A program made the position numbers and the translations under genes. The notes beneath the pieces are model-generated. The model made no database searches. It was given only the letters and a program-made list of their open reading frames with translations, and was not told the DNA's origin. 64,000 nucleotides of DNA. Origin: Syngnathus acus. Its lineage: Eukaryota; Chordata; Actinopteri; Syngnathiformes; Syngnathidae. Below, in pieces: positions 63,801 to 64,000 of this stretch. The DNA lies in NCBI RefSeq assembly GCF_901709675.1, contig NC_051093.1:6531053-6595052 (forward strand), in the 5' to 3' direction. The first letter of the stretch is position 1; the number at the start of each line of letters is the position of its first letter.

Positions 63801-64000
63801 TCAAACATTTTTTTCTGTTGCCGTGTTGCATAATCATTTTATTTCTTCCCCGCTTCTTTTCTGAAGCAAAGGTCACATTGCACATCGCTGACATTCAACA
63901 AAATATCATAGCTGCTAGCGCTAACACCTCATAAGTGTCAGGGAAAGCTTATGCAATTTGAAATACATATTTCAGCTGCAGTTAGAAAAGGCAAATGAGC
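60827..64000. other. Region upstream of nubp1, no recognised gene
   Basis: It contains a CTCF-like CCGCTAGATGGTGCC (61055-61069, plus), a possible two-exon ORF (61511-61835, minus), GT/CA microsatellites (about 62626-62660 and 62818-62872) and GGAAGGAAGGAA near 62745-62760. TVP23A, the NUBP1 neighbour in human, was not found. Confidence 0.5.
62818..62872. repeat. CA-rich microsatellite
   Basis: Interrupted CACACA tracts downstream of a GT-rich stretch near 62626-62660. Confidence 0.85.

Overview
This window is nuclear DNA from a ray-finned fish, most likely a percomorph teleost. The support is intron-split vertebrate genes with canonical GT/AG junctions, human-like exon lengths and phases, short introns, many CA/GT microsatellites, and small transposon families typical of fish. 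The species cannot be named from the sequence. No prokaryotic gene, operon or CRISPR array was seen.

Layout. (1) 1994-34632, minus strand: a complete protein kinase C beta gene (prkcb), 17 coding exons, 681 codons plus stop when joined, ending in a beta-I type last exon. Its introns hold nearly all the mobile elements. (2) 34633-39406: intergenic, with CTCF-like motifs. (3) About 39407-41420, plus strand: socs1, with an IRF/ISRE pair, a TATA-like box, a non-coding first exon, one intron, and a single-exon 206-residue coding region preceded by an overlapping upstream ORF. (4) 44379-56364, minus strand: complete clec16a, 23 coding exons, 1110 residues. (5) 56365-57061: a short divergent promoter. 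(6) 57062-57331, plus strand: dexi, 89 residues in one exon. (7) 58620-60826, minus strand: complete nubp1, 10 coding exons, 322 residues, tail to tail with dexi. (8) 60827-64000: no recognisable gene, with one weak two-exon ORF candidate.

Every exon was placed by reading splice junctions and checking phase across the gene; the summed coding lengths (2046, 3333 and 969 nt) are multiples of three with only terminal stops.

The order socs1 / clec16a / dexi / nubp1 is the core of the human 16p13 immune-linked block, and prkcb is also on human chromosome 16. From memory of the human map, RMI2 lies between CLEC16A and SOCS1, and CIITA and TVP23A lie between DEXI and NUBP1; none of these is visible here. 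The genes share no operon-like pathway. They cover DAG/calcium kinase signalling (prkcb), cytokine feedback inhibition (socs1), endosome/mitophagy control (clec16a), a small membrane protein (dexi) and cytosolic iron-sulfur assembly (nubp1).

I found no convincing new biological system. The best leads are the altered prkcb pseudosubstrate, the overlapping socs1 uORF, the tight IRF-element pair at the socs1 promoter, the apparent lack of a beta-II exon, CTCF-like motifs around prkcb/socs1, and an orphan membrane-segment exon.
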